Source: Leptasterias polaris
Lineage: Eukaryota; Echinodermata; Asteroidea; Forcipulatida; Asteriidae
Length of the DNA: 64,000 nt
Direction: 5' to 3'
Assembly: GCA_037783415.1 (NCBI GenBank)
Contig: JAZGTN010000009.1
Span: 6,882,001-6,946,000 of the forward strand
In this document: piece by piece, positions 45,007-56,332 of the stretch
Layout: each line of letters starts with the position of its first letter
Position numbering within the stretch: position 1 is the first letter of the stretch
The notes under the pieces: model-generated
The model's input: the letters and a program-made list of their open reading frames with translations, nothing else
Told to the model about the DNA's origin: nothing
The model's database searches: none
Translations under genes and position numbers: made by a program

Positions 45007-45599
45007 TGGTAAACTGGTTCCCGGGGGTGGCATTTGTTCTGACCGTGGCAAAAAATTCCTTGACAACATGAACTTAAATCATTATTCTGCATTTCTACGG
45101 CATTCATGCATTTCAAGTGAGGACAAATCTAACTATTGATGTAGACTTACGTTATGTGATATTAGTATAGAATGTTCAGTGTCAAATAGCAAAATATTCC
45201 CCCTTTACATGTATTGGTAACATTTGATGAATATACTAAATACTGTATTCAAAACCAATGTACAGTAGCTCTTAAAATATGGATGATTTGAATCAATGTG
45301 AAGGCGTTTGTTGTATTCGTTTGTTATTTTTATACTTATTTTATTTGTACCGAAATTTCCATTGTCACTCTAATTTTAATTAACAAAATTAATTATTCAG
45401 TTTTTAACAAAAAGTTCGATGTTTTAAAAACAAAATTTGTTTTAAAATGACAATAGCAATTTTTGTCTAAAAAATAAACAAATAAAACATATCGCTATCC
45501 GATCAACTCACGTTTCCATAAACTCGTGCTTTACCTAGCTCCTTATTTATTTCTTAGTGTTAAATTCCACTGCTTGTTCTGATGCTTAAATAAATTTAA

Positions 45600-45677
45600 G
45601 ACATCATGTTTTCATTTATACTATGTATGTTATGTGCAAATCTGTGAACATTCAATCTTACCATTAGCATCACTTTA
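45600..45677 (+). mobile_element. TTAA-type MITE, family A right-end fragment
   Basis: ATACTATGTATGTTATGTGC, AAATCTGTGAACATTCAATC and TTACCATTAGCATCACTTTAAA (in part) match the last 75 bp of family A. Confidence 0.6.
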
Positions 45678-45699
45678 AACAACAGGCATGGAAACCGAA

Positions 45700-47570
45700 C
45701 TGATTGCTGGCAACATATTGTCCAGGTTCATGTAATGGGGGAAATGCTGCTCACACACACACCACGGGGCACTTGGGCTACATTTAAGACGAAGAAAGTT
45801 CAGCAGACCATACGCTAAGTGCACTGCTTACCTCCAGGTATTCTTGTCAACGATTCCGTTCACATCTCAATAATGCTTCATGAATGTATACTCTGTGAAT
45901 GTCGGCCCTTGTTTTGCTTTGGTATGCATGGGAACGGCTTGTGGGGAGACTAAGAAGTAGCTGGGTTTTAATTAGTGATGTTTAATAATCAGGTAGTCTG
46001 GGCGTACGGGCGCAGGATTCTAAATCCTAATAACGGGTCGTTGCTGTGTGTGTAGGTGAAATACAACACTGTGAGCTTACTCCATGGATTGTGTTATGAT
46101 TTGACTACAAGATGTGGATTTTTTCTTCATTAGCTCCCATGAAAGCTATTCTTCGAAAACTACAGAAAATAGTGTAGCTTAGGCTTAGGTTAAATATTTT
46201 TTTAATTTAGAGTGAAGAATATAATCAAATATATATGACTTTATGGAGTGGGCCTACTAGTGTATATATCTGTACTTGACCCATCGTCTGCCACATCCGC
46301 CTCCACGGCTTCGTTTGGGTCAAAATGTTGGTGAAAAGGTCGGTGTGTCTTGATTATGAGTTCCGGACTTAAGCTCTTGTGTTTCTGATCAGCAGAGTGT
46401 GGGTTCGAGTCCAGACCGTGGTACTTGTGACACTGTCTATAAATGCTTGTCCTTCGGGCAGGACTTTAAGCCGTGGGTCCTGTGGACTAGGATGGGTAAT
46501 GGATGTAAAACAACTCGATCAGTACACTTGTCGTGATGGAAGAGTATAGCTAGGGGTCAACCCTGGTGTTTCTGGTTCACATAGCAAAGCACTCTTGTTT
46601 ACGGGATTACTCAGGCTTGCAAGCTACAGTGATTAAGTTTCCTCATGAGGCATCCTTGGTTTCATTTCCAGAAACGCATAATAATGATACCAAGGCATGT
46701 GCAAGGTGACGTCGTCGTGGTCTCTTCCATCATTATAGACGGCTATAGATCGCCATGGCTGCTCAACCCTATTTCTGTTTACTAAGAACTGTTCTTAAAT
46801 GCTGAACAAAAATTAGAGCGAGGATATAATTATATGGCAAGTTATGCCATACAGTTTGTATGTCTATGTTCCAACGACTGTTATCCATGCATTTAATGTT
46901 CCTACAAGCAAAGAACGAGGTCGATGTAAACAAGCTGCGCATAACCAGCTAAGTGCAAATCGGAAAAATTCACTGTAGCAGACAACTATTGTCACTAATT
47001 CCTGCTCCCAAAATGGCGCGAAAATAAGAAATGTGTTCGGTTACCTTATGGGATTATTTACCCAGGAGTGTGTGCAATGCGTAATGCCCTATCAAATATC
47101 ACACTACGGGGAAAAACCGCCCTGATTGGGAGAGGGACGGGGTAGGTCTTGGTGAGTATTACAAGTGCGCTCGTCTGTTATTACGATATCTCACGTGACT
47201 TTCCCTGGCGGATTTGGAGGCTATGTTTTGACAAGCTTTTGGCGCGAAAATCCATGCTCCCAGGTCGTGGGTTAACTCGGAGGTGTCGTCCGCGGATCTC
47301 TCTGATGCAACAATAACAAGATGGTTGTATGGTTATGGAATTACAAAGTAAATGTAATGTAATTACATACCGGGATAACCGCCCGTGTGTTGTTACAACC
47401 GCCTTCATGATTTCATCAGCCGGATGACAGAGTGTTGATGAAGTAAAATCATCCAAAAAGAAAGTGGATGTTTGTTTTTTGCTACAGTATTCTCTGTCTG
47501 AGGTGTAATTAGTTAGACAAATTTATTTATGCAAATTTGGCCCAATAGGGATCAAGGTAAGCTCCTATGC
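45700..47570. other. Stretch without a supported gene
   Basis: Apart from a SINE fragment (46388-46510) nothing distinctive. The 91-codon minus frame at 47181-47456 has no recognisable domain. Confidence 0.45.
46388..46510 (+). mobile_element. tRNA-like SINE fragment
   Basis: ATCAGCAGAGTGTGGGTTCG and AGTCC (B box GGTTCGAGTCC at 46402-46412) match the SINE at 58813 over GCAGCAGAGTGTGGGTTCGA-like sequence. The A box half and the 3' tail are not recognisable. Confidence 0.6.
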
Positions 47571-47574
47571 TGAA

Positions 47575-47765
47575 TAAAATAAAATAAGATTTTTTATTTA
47601 GCCAATGATTAAACACAATCACAGGAAATTGAAATATTAGTTACTTTTGAGGTTACTTTACTTTTTGTGGTTAATTTTTATGCTCAATATAATACAATAC
47701 AATTAATATTCTTTTAGGCAACGATTAAAAAACAATTACTGAAATTTGAAATATTGTTCTAACAA
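47575..47765 (+). repeat. Diverged tandem duplication, unit about 115 bp
   Basis: AATAAAATAAAATAAGATTT, TAGCCAATGATTAAACACAA and GAAATTGAAATATTAGTT are echoed by AATATAATACAATACAATTA, TAGGCAACGATTAAAAAACA and GAAATTTGAAATATTGTT. Confidence 0.55.
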
Positions 47766-49007
47766 AAAATCATAAAAACCATATTAGTTGCCAAAGGGTA
47801 TCGGCTTGAGTCGGGAAATACGATTTATAGTGTATTGATTTTGTTATTAATTTTAGCTATAATCATGTGCGATCACACAATATCCGAATCATTAAACGAA
47901 TGGTGGACAATCGATCACGTGCAGCCATAGGTGGGCGCTAATCTAATAATTGCACCAAGTGTTCTTTTGGTCTTTATGCACCGCACGCTGCAGTAATATG
48001 ACCCTTTTCACGTGGGTGGGGGAGGTGGGCGTTGGGGCAAAGAAATTATTTGGGAGAATGGCTTTATGTTTTACCATAAACAAACTTGCAAGAAGTGAAA
48101 GACATGGGCCAACATGTATCTGTGAATTATATTCATTGGTGGCATGAATCACTCTCACGCGTTGTCTTTAGGCATAATATAAAAGTTATGCATAGAACAC
48201 GTTTCAATTTGAAAACCGAACAAACCAGTGTTTAAATTCCTTCGACTTTGGGAGGCAAGAGGTGAGGGGTCAATGGCAATGAGCCCAATCCCCGCCCCCG
48301 CCCTTCCCCCTCCCCGGCTACATCAAACACAACAACGCCACAAACAGCAACTGCCTCGCTGTGGTATTCACTGCGATTACAAGTGAAGATTTACCAAGAT
48401 CAATCAATCAATTAGTACATTTATTTCAATGCTGTCCTTAGACAAATAATATACAATGATTGTAAGAGGTTAAATTACACCATTACATGTATACATTAAG
48501 TTTAGTTGTGTAGGATTTAAACAGTCTGTCTTTTTTGTCGGGTAACAAAAGATTCAGCCTACAAACAGTGCACACAGATTTCTGGTTTTGTCATCAGATC
48601 TAAAAATAATCTTTCAGAAAAAGGGCTATGTGAAGATAAGACAAATTATAATGTGGATGAAGAAAAACACTTTTGCATTGTATATAATATAGATCCGATG
48701 AGCCGTCACAGGGATTGAATGCCAGCTGGTTGTTTGTCTTCGAACTGCTTTGTTAAAATGTCAATTAAGTGTTGAGATGCACGTCCACGTTTTTAAAATA
48801 ATATCGTATGGTCGTACAGAAGTGAATTGATACGGACATTATTTGGTTGGCTGTCGATTAGAATTATAATCAGTTGATTTTTTTTGTGTTTTTTTTTATC
48901 AAAAGGTTTTGTTGAATGAAGGTGTGATTTCTAATTATCGTGAGAAAACACATAAACTCTTTCCTGAATGTAATCTTGAACAATGTGCAAAATATACAAG
49001 ACAAAAC

Positions 49008-49237
49008 TATAGATAGGTTGCAGTATGACGTAAGTCGGCCATCTTTACGGGCAATTTGGAACACACAGTCATGCGTTACGCGTGAGAACGGCGTGCAGCA
49101 CGCGCACATTTCACAAAACTCATTGCGTGATTGGTTAGTGAATGACGCGGCTGCGTTAATAATTTGAGCGCTTGACGCGCCTGCAAGCCAAAATGCGATT
49201 TGCCCGTAAAGATGGCGTCTACTGGAAACTATCTATA
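49008..49237. mobile_element. 230-bp TIR element TATAGATAG...
   Basis: Left arm TATAGATAGGTTGCAGTA, then GCCATCTTTACGGGCAAATT-like sequence; right arm TTGCCCGTAAAGATGGCGTC, TACTGGAAACTATCTATA. The arms match with an 8-11 bp indel in the left arm. Interior is GC-rich (CGCGTGAGAACGGCGTGCAG). The 75-79 codon frames on both strands come from this element. Confidence 0.7.
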
Positions 49238-49397
49238 CACGCAAATATATACATTTTTAGTCTGGTTATTATTATTTTCATTAGTTGTTATTTAATAGTT
49301 TTTAAATGTTTGTCTTAATTTAATTTATCTATTATGTATAAGTAATGATTTATTTCATTGTTTTTTATCAAATAATAAACCACAAGGGAAACTTCAT

Positions 49398-49443
49398 AAA
49401 TAGCTCAACTGGTAGAGGTTCGGTACGCAGGTTCAACCCTATC
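49398..49443 (+). repeat. tRNA-like fragment with A and B boxes
   Basis: TAGCTCAACTGGTAGAGG fits an A box and GGTTCAACCC a B box, but only about 20 bp separate them, too short for a tRNA with an anticodon arm. Probably a decayed tRNA pseudogene or SINE head. Confidence 0.4.
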
Positions 49444-49699
49444 TAGTAATGTTTGTTTTCTTTGTTTACCCCAAAATGTAATTGTTAGTTTGTGAAAATT
49501 TGTATTATTATATACTTCAATTACTTTTAGGGGAAATTTGCTGTAATCTTCACCTAAAACTCTACCAGTTATGTCAGCGTAAGATTAGTGTTCTTTTATC
49601 GTACTTCATAGTACCTTCTGTGATCATCAGTACGACCTTCTACTCGTTGGAAATTATGTTAAACAACTGAACTCGAAAATCGAGTTAAGGTGAAAACTG

Positions 49700-50120
49700 A
49701 GGCATAATGACTCGCCAGCCTGCTTTTGTTGTCTCGTTCCCATAATATTAAATTTCCGATGCACGTGCGTGGGCCTCTCCATTGTGTTACAAATCACCAT
49801 TTTGATCATCACCTTGCCAATGGCTGTAATTGTTTGTTGATAATTCAGAGCCTGGCGGTTCCATATATAGACTCTAGATCAAGTCGTTTGGCCTTGCGGT
49901 AGTCAAGCCAACCGAACAGAATTGTTCCTAACTAGCCTCTAATCAAGGCGCAATATATAGATGAATATATCGCGCTCCACTTCCCCCACTTTACTTGGCG
50001 CAATATACAGGACATGTTTCACGCAACTCTAGTATAGAAGGTTTTTCTAAATGATACAGTCAAAATCTAAACTTTAAAGTAATCGGAATATTTTTTTTTT
50101 TTTTACATTTCAGATATTTA
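49700..50120. other. Stretch without a supported gene
   Basis: GCGCAATATATAG repeats twice (about 49949 and 49998). Nothing else seen. Confidence 0.4.
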
Positions 50121-50129
50121 CCAAACTAT

Positions 50130-50351
50130 ACATCAGGGTCAGACTGCTGGGCTTGACCCATTTCTGGGTCCGTATGATCCGGAACGTGTGTCCAAATTAC
50201 CCAAGAAATGTGTCATCAACTGACGCAGAATTCAAGTTAAAATCCCATTTTTAACCCACTTCCGGGTCAGGGTCAGCCTGACCCGGAAGTAGGTCAGATC
50301 CCCTGGGACCCAGAATCCGGGTCAACTCCGACCCGGGAGATTTGAGAGTGC
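50130..50351 (+). mobile_element. GGGTCA-rich element, family D (copy 4)
   Basis: GGGTCAGACTGCTGGGCTTG, ACCCATTTCTGGGTC, TGACGCAGAATTCAAGTTAA, CCGGGTCAGCCTGACCCGG-like palindrome and right end ACCCGGGAGATTTGAGAGTG. Uninterrupted, so useful as an empty-site reference. The 112-codon frame beginning at 50356 lies outside and is not supported. Confidence 0.75.
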
Positions 50352-50949
50352 ATCTTTGAACGCAACTGAATGTGTGTTTGAGTACACGTATCTCTTAGTT
50401 GACAAGCAGGAAGTTGATAAGCGCGTACTTTTTGCAAGACTTAAACATGCAATTTATTCACAAAAGTACATCCATACGTTAAAAAACCCTGGGCTACACA
50501 TGTCAGTGTACTCAAATATGATTCACATTGGGCATTTTTTTTACATATCATCCATGGCGCTTCAGCCTGCGGTTTACAGTCCTTCCGTGGGAGCCTTTTA
50601 TCACGTCAATTTCAAGAGACGGCATTTTGATATCCCCCACCCCCTCCACTCCAAAACCTTCCCTTGTAACCAATGTCCCATCCCTCCATCTTAGTATATA
50701 ATATTATAGTCTGCTTCAACGCTTTCGGTAATGGAGTGAGCAAAAGTCTTCAATGATGCGGGAGAGAAAACGTGCCGACAGCCCGCGCAATTCGCTTTTC
50801 TCAATCTTGAATTGAACTCCGTAGACCAATCCTCTAGTTGACCAAAAAGACGCGGCTATTCTGTTATAGCGGTTCAACACACGTGCAGCGATAACCGTAT
50901 GCTGCTTAAAACAAAAATTATACACTACGCGTGCGTGAGGGAAGTTGAA

Positions 50950-51075
50950 GGCCCAATTTCATGGCTTTGCTTACCTGAAAATTATGCGCCTACGGTGACC
51001 TGAAAAGCACCAATAATCTGTAGGATGTAAGCGCAGAACTACAAGGTATTAAAAGCGGAGCCATGAAATTAGGCC
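50950..51075. mobile_element. Short GGCCCAATTTCATGG element (copy 2)
   Basis: GGCCCAATTTCATGGCTTTG at the left and GCCATGAAATTAGGCC at the right; interior GCGCCTACGG and GTAAGCGCAGAAC. A 126-bp deletion derivative of the element at 26300-26548. Flanking trinucleotides (GAA/CAG) do not match, so no duplication is scored. Confidence 0.75.
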
Positions 51076-51527
51076 CAGTTTAGAAGGCAAGCTATGAACG
51101 GCAAAGTTATTTATTTTCATCAGATTGCTCTGCATAAGTTTTGAAAAGGTACGGATTATTTTGGGATTTGCAGAGGGAAATATACCCAGTGGCTGTCAGC
51201 ACGTTAGACGAAAATTTGATTTATATACATAATGTAATTAATTGATACTTATAAATACATAAATATTGAGAAACAAAACGAATTGAGTATCTAATCGGAT
51301 CATTTCCAACGTGTGCGCCCACTTACTATGGTTGCCGGTGATGCATACTCCTAATGAGTAAATTATTCCATGAACATACAAGGCAAGATAATATTGACAG
51401 TAAAAATGTTACTAAATGTTATTAGTTATTCAATGGCAATGGATACTTTTCTAAAAGAGAGTAGCCGTTTTATTAATTTGAAATTGAAAGCGCAGACCTC
51501 TCCTTCAAACGACCAAACCACCAGTAT

Positions 51528-51576
51528 GAACCCGGTCTAAACCGGTCTAAACCAGTTTAAACCGGTTAATACCAGT
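51528..51576 (+). repeat. Short CCGGTCTAAA tandem repeat
   Basis: About four copies of a 10-11 bp unit: CCCGGTCTAAA, CCGGTCTAAA, CCAGTTTAAA, CCGGTTAATA. The units are themselves partly palindromic (AACCGGTT). Confidence 0.8.
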
Positions 51577-52039
51577 CAAGGACGTTAAAAAGTAGGTTCA
51601 CTGTCCTGGCTCGGCGACAGTTGAATGCAAATAACCTATAGGCTATACAGATGAGCTGAACATGACAAACTCTTATGGTTTTGTCAATCATAATAGTGAC
51701 AGTTAGTCGAACTGCGGAAGTCTGCACTACGCCAAAACCGAGATGATATTAAGTAGTTAATGTCAAGCCTGTTGGAGACTTGAAAATTATTTCTTTGACA
51801 TTTGCCATCTGGAAGCTTCAAGTGAACTCGCGGCCAGTAGAATTTAATCGTTGCGGCGCAGTCAGTTCCAACGCGATAGATTAAAAACAAATAAGAAATA
51901 GAGCATTATTTGAGATACCTGGGAAAGGGGCTGGGGCGTATGGAAGATGAAGTCTGATGTACACAACAATGTTACGAAAAGTAAAGCGAATAACACATGG
52001 AAAACAGCAGGTCCTGTTAACAGAAAGGTGAAAGTCTAC

Positions 52040-52170
52040 CACACTGCCAAAACTGTGGTGTTAAATTGTATAATTCCGGTATCTATATAATTATGACAAC
52101 ACTGACATGGTGTTAGTTATCTTTACTACAATATCGTTGGTGAAGTTGAGATCCACTCTGTTGATGTTGC

Positions 52171-52228
<58 letters not shown>

Positions 52229-52275
52229 AAAATAATCAAAGAATCAATTAAACACTCCCAGTTTTTACAGTACAG
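52040..52275 (+). mobile_element. TIR element, family G (copy 2), with (AT)n inside
   Basis: Left CACACTGCCAAAACTGTGGT, right AACACTCCCAGTTTTTACAG, with internal GACAACACTGACATGGTGTT shared with 31158-31285. It contains a 53-bp (TA)n run. Confidence 0.6.
52174..52226. repeat. (TA)n microsatellite
   Basis: About 26 uninterrupted TA dinucleotides. Confidence 0.95.
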
Positions 52276-52482
52276 ACTCCGCCCTTCACAAGAGCCCGAT
52301 CACATTTTTGTTTACTAAATTGGAGACTGTGACTTATTTAATTTGGACGACGTGAATAGCACTTCAAGGTAGCTGAGGTGAGCTACATCATTATCAGTCA
52401 TCCACGAAAGTGCTCAAGACTCACTTTAACTGTTCGGCATGGACTGTACCCTCTATAGCGCCCATCTTTGTTTATTGTATCA

Positions 52483-52621
52483 GGCCGTGTCCGAATTAAC
52501 GGCTACAGCTACGGCTACGGCTACATTTCCGCGTCATCGTGCGTTGAAGTATAGGACGTCCTTAGCAACATCCTTAGCAACAGCCGTAGCTGTAGCTGTA
52601 GCCGCCAATTCGGATACGGCC
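52483..52621. mobile_element. 139-bp foldback, GGCCGTGTCCGAA family, complete (TSD TCA)
   Basis: Ends GGCCGTGTCCGAATTAACGG and GCCGCCAATTCGGATACGGC(C); inner arms are (GGCTAC)n and (GTAGCT)n ladders; centre CGTCATCGTGCGTTGAAGTA. TCA lies on both sides (52480-52482, 52622-52624). The right TCA overlaps the first bases of the family D element that follows, so the foldback inserted at the very edge of D or the reverse. Non-coding; the Ala/Thr-repeat frame across it reflects the hexamers. Confidence 0.85.
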
Positions 52622-52622
52622 T

Positions 52623-53058
52623 CACTCTAAAAACTCCAGGGTCAGAATAGACCTTTCTATTGCAACGTCACAGCCCGAATTTTTGCCAACCGAGGCCGGA
52701 AAACTATGGAAAGCCATAAATGCAAATCAAAAACAAATAGCCATAGTTTGCAGCAATGTTACGCAAAATAATCAAAAAAGTGTAGAATTTGTTGGAAACA
52801 AATCAACCAATCATGGAAGGTATACATTTAAGTTCATGAATCTTTACAGAAAATGTTGAATTTGGTCACAAAATGTTTTAAGACGATTGAATGTTTTGCT
52901 AACATTCGGCCCTCCATGCCAACCGGTGCACTTTGTTTATCAACAAAAGAAAGGTCTATTGGGTCGTACAGACACAGATTCCGGGTCATACTGACCCAGA
53001 AATGGAGCAGGCCCAACGGGATCCGGATCAATTCTGACCCGGAAGTGTTTATAGTGTA
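52623..53058 (+). mobile_element. GGGTCA-rich element, family D (copy 5), split by family E
   Basis: Left CACTCTAAAAACTCCAGGGT, right GACCCGGAAGTGTTTATAGT. Interrupted at 52650-52956 after GGGTCAGAA. The part after the break has ATTCCGGGTCATACTGACCC and AGAAATGGAGCAGGCCCAAC, matched at 60376-60410. Confidence 0.8.
52650..52956. mobile_element. Family E TIR element inserted in D (TSD TA), 307 bp
   Basis: Ends GACCTTTCTATTGCAACGTC and CAACAAAAGAAAGGTC; TA on both sides (52648-52649, 52957-52958). Shares ATGGAAAGCCATAA, TGTTGAATTTGGTCACAA and CGGCCCTCCATGCCAACCGG with the copy at 60017-60250, but has an extra segment of about 70 bp. TA duplication fits Tc1/mariner-type MITEs; no transposase present. 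Confidence 0.8.
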
Positions 53059-53059
53059 C

Positions 53060-54090
53060 GTGTAGGCCATGGCAACTGTTCACATCTGGATATTTCACTG
53101 TACAATAACAGTTGCACAATATCCATGTTTTTATTATTATAATGCCACTGAAGTGATTCGAAATATTTATTATTTATAACAATGAGCGAGAACTGTTCAC
53201 ATAGTGCTCAGCCATGATATCTAATTCATCAATTCATACATGTAGCCTTCCCTCAAGCCTGAGAAGCGTACACAACTACAACGTGCGCTCTCCAATCATA
53301 TTAAAATTCACTCCCCCAGCCGCTGATAAATAGGACAAAAGACAAGTTACTTGAGATGAGTTCATTTCAAAAGAGAGTTTCCCGGCAAATTTCCCGGCGA
53401 TCGAAGCCCAGCTGCGGGGAGGAGCGGCCCTGACAAGCGGGGAGGTAAAGACCAAAGTGATAATCGAGCACGATGCCTTCATATGATTTGGATAGGAGTG
53501 GCGAAATCACGTACATTTTACCGCGAGTTGGAGCTTGGTTTCAGGGCACAATTTGCAGGTAAAAAGCAGCTCATTAGCACAAGGGGTTGTTGCTTTGAAA
53601 TCCTGGAGTTGCGATTTATTGATACCTTTTTTTCGTGATTAAAAGGTATGTTTACGTTAGGAAAAAGCATCGAATTGCTGAGGAAGTCTAAATAGTGAAT
53701 TGTTTTTAAGTATGTATGCATAGGCTTGTTATGTTTTGGGAAAACTGTATATGTTGCAGTTTTTCATATTATGTTTCAACTAATGATGTAGTTCTGAATG
53801 TGCGCATCTTTAGATGGTCGTTTTATTTATGCGTTTTATTTAATTAAAGCTTTTCATTTATATATACGTTTGTCTATTTCCCTGATAATCTCTGTGTAAC
53901 CTGGAATATATTTCATGCCTAAATATTTGACAAAAATGAATGCAATGAATAATTCAGTTTGTTTTATTATTTATTTACTTTTTTCCCTCTTAACTATCGA
54001 ATTGAACAATTCTTCGACCTATTTTATTGATGTCATAACCGGAAAGATACATTATTTTGTTTGCGAAAAAAAAAATCATAATAATAATCT
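53060..54090. other. Stretch without a supported gene
   Basis: A GC-richer island (about 53275-53475) with CCCGGCAAATTTCCCGGCGA stands out from AT-rich flanks and is a reasonable enhancer or conserved-element candidate, but conservation cannot be judged here. No gene supported. Confidence 0.4.
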
Positions 54091-54097
54091 ATATAAG

Positions 54098-54210
54098 TAG
54101 TAAACTTGCGAGTACAACAATGTATACAAATTTTGTGGAAGAAATGTTGGTTCTGAGAAGAATCGGTATGATCTCAACGTTTGGACAAACACTGCTCGTC
54201 TTCAGGATAA
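54098..54210 (+). repeat. Diverged single arm of the 17147-17403 repeat
   Basis: GTAGTAAACTTGCGAGTACA, TTTGTGGAAGAAATGTTGG, TTCTGAGAAGAATCGGT and TCTCAACGTTT parallel the palindrome arm. It ends in CTGCTCGTCTTCAGG, the complement of a hammerhead-like core. Confidence 0.65.
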
Positions 54211-54419
54211 TTATTACTATTGTTGTTATTTTAGCCTACAACGTTGTGTACAAATCTATATACATATATATTTATACTTTTCCGAGTCCCGAAGAAAGTC
54301 AACTAATAAAATTACAAATTTGTGGAGCGGACTACATCAGCCCAATCCAACAGCTCCGCAAATCCAGCTCTCGTACAACAGTTTCCATCTCTGCATGCTC
54401 TGACACCCACTGACATTGC

Positions 54420-56330
54420 TAAAGACTCCAAACAGTCAAATAAATTATTCCTTCACATAAACAACTAAACGGTGTTTATTTTGCAACTTGTTAATTGGAC
54501 ATACTGGAATTCAAGCACGTTTCAAGCTGCCTGGGTCACCACAACTATATTCCACATTTACTTCTACAGATCAGTGTGTGAACTAACATAGATTGGTTTT
54601 TATCTCGAGAGATGGTAACGGCTCTTATGTAGCGCAATATCAATTACACGCTGTATCACGAAACCATAAAACATTTCATATTCCAAAATGATAACTTATT
54701 TTTTATCAAAAATAACAATTACAAATCTGTATTGCTTTCTTTGCATTAATGTTCAAAAGCGCAACACGTTTTAAAAATGCATAGAAAGAAAAAATAAGAT
54801 CAAGAAACAAGTCTGATCACCAGGCCCGTGCCCAAACCACGGTATGGGGATACGATGTCCCGCAAAAAGAGAGATAATAGTTACTTACTAGTTACTTATT
54901 ACATAAGCCACCCTGCTGGCCTCAATGTTGGGATCATTTTATTAGACAAACGGCTTTAACCCTGCATATATGTACAACTGGCAATGCAACCATACAAGGA
55001 AAACAGACAAAAGACATACAAACACAGAGAACTATTCCATTTGAAGACAATATTGTTTCAATTGTTATTTTTATTTTCAAACCAATGGCACCCCATTCCT
55101 TGAAGTGTATTGTGTCAAACATGAAGAGCACATTCTATAACATCGCTAATGGCTACTATGGAAATTCAATACCCTACCCAATGGCCCAAGACACAAAGTG
55201 CGCACGAATGTTTTGTTTTTGTGCGACTGTTTCGCTTTTCCTGAGAGAATGTCTAAACCTGTAGGCGTTCCGAAAGAATCAATGGAGGTCCGTGCACAAT
55301 TCCACCTATACTAATGGGATGACATTTTGACTGGCTCTGGTAAAACCCTTTACTTTGGTCAAAATGTTCCGAAGCGAGATTCTGGTTGAGTTTGGTTCGT
55401 GAGAACTTGTATTGCTTTATTCTACTACAGCGGAGTAAAATTTTGAATTTGTGTGTGTGTGTGTACGTCTGGGTGTGTGTGTGTGGGTGTGTGAGTAGGT
55501 AACCACATTCAAACCGGGGGCCTATAACAAAAGAGGACAATAGGTCTACGGTTGCTATCACAAAGGAAAGCTTTGTGGGTCACGGTTGCTATCTCAAAGA
55601 GTTGAACAAAGGAGGGTACACGATTGCAGGCTGTAACACACTTTGTGTGTGTGTGTGGGGGGGGGGGGGGGGGGGGGGGTGACACTTCTTGTTTTGAAAA
55701 GACCTGTCCTGCTATTTAAGTATTAAGTACCTGAAGGAGGTAGGGGGTGTATAAATCGGCCGGGATCACTACTTTTGCTTAGTTGGTAGAAACTTCTCGC
55801 GGGGTGAGTAAATATTAGTCTCGTGGTTTCGACTTTCCCGCGATGGTCATCGTCTGATGGTAAGACACTCCTTGAACTTCCACAGTCGTACTTCTATCAG
55901 CTAAATCGAATCGTGCAAAATGCCTCAGTGATTTCGTGATTACCTAGTCGAATAAGATGAATTGTTTACATTCTGTGTTGTTGTAAAGTGAACGTTTTCG
56001 AAAACTTAGCTTCTGCTATGAAGCAGAGCAGAGCAGTTTTTGTGTTAAGCGGATTCGCTGCTTTCCGCATTTTTGATTTCATTTATCAATATCTCTTACA
56101 ATGAGAGTACTGGTTTTGTGTCTGCGTTACTCAAAGACCGTTGGTGACCGTTTCGAACAGCATCATTAGTTGTGTCCTACCCTCTTTTTTGTTCAGTCGT
56201 GCGTTTTCCATCTTTCTCTTATTTGAATTGAGACGTGTCTTCTCATCTAAATTACGGGAACTGGCTCCTTGTGATTGATGCAGCGCATTAAGTACTAGAA
56301 GTAAAAAAGGCTAGAAAAAAGGCAGAGTAT
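54420..56330. other. Stretch without a supported gene
   Basis: Contains (GT)n runs (55451-55495), a GT/poly(G) tract (55638-55680) and a fragment GTGAGAACTTGTATTGCTTT, ATTCTACTACAGCGGAGTA (55399-55437) also present at the right edge of the window (63954-63994). No gene supported. Confidence 0.45.
55638..55680 (+). repeat. (GT)n followed by poly(G)
   Basis: GTGTGTGTGTGTG then about 23 G residues. Length may be unreliable. Confidence 0.85.
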
Positions 56331-56332
56331 AA

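Noticed and set aside
49398..49443. Possible tRNA gene
   Set aside because: The A-box to B-box distance is too short for a complete tRNA.
52439..52630. Frame with Ala/Thr repeats
   Set aside because: The repeats are translated hexamers of the foldback 52483-52621.
54057..54413. 118-codon plus-strand frame
   Set aside because: Its first half lies in the interspersed repeat 54098-54210 and its Ile/Tyr richness reflects ATA/TAT tracts.
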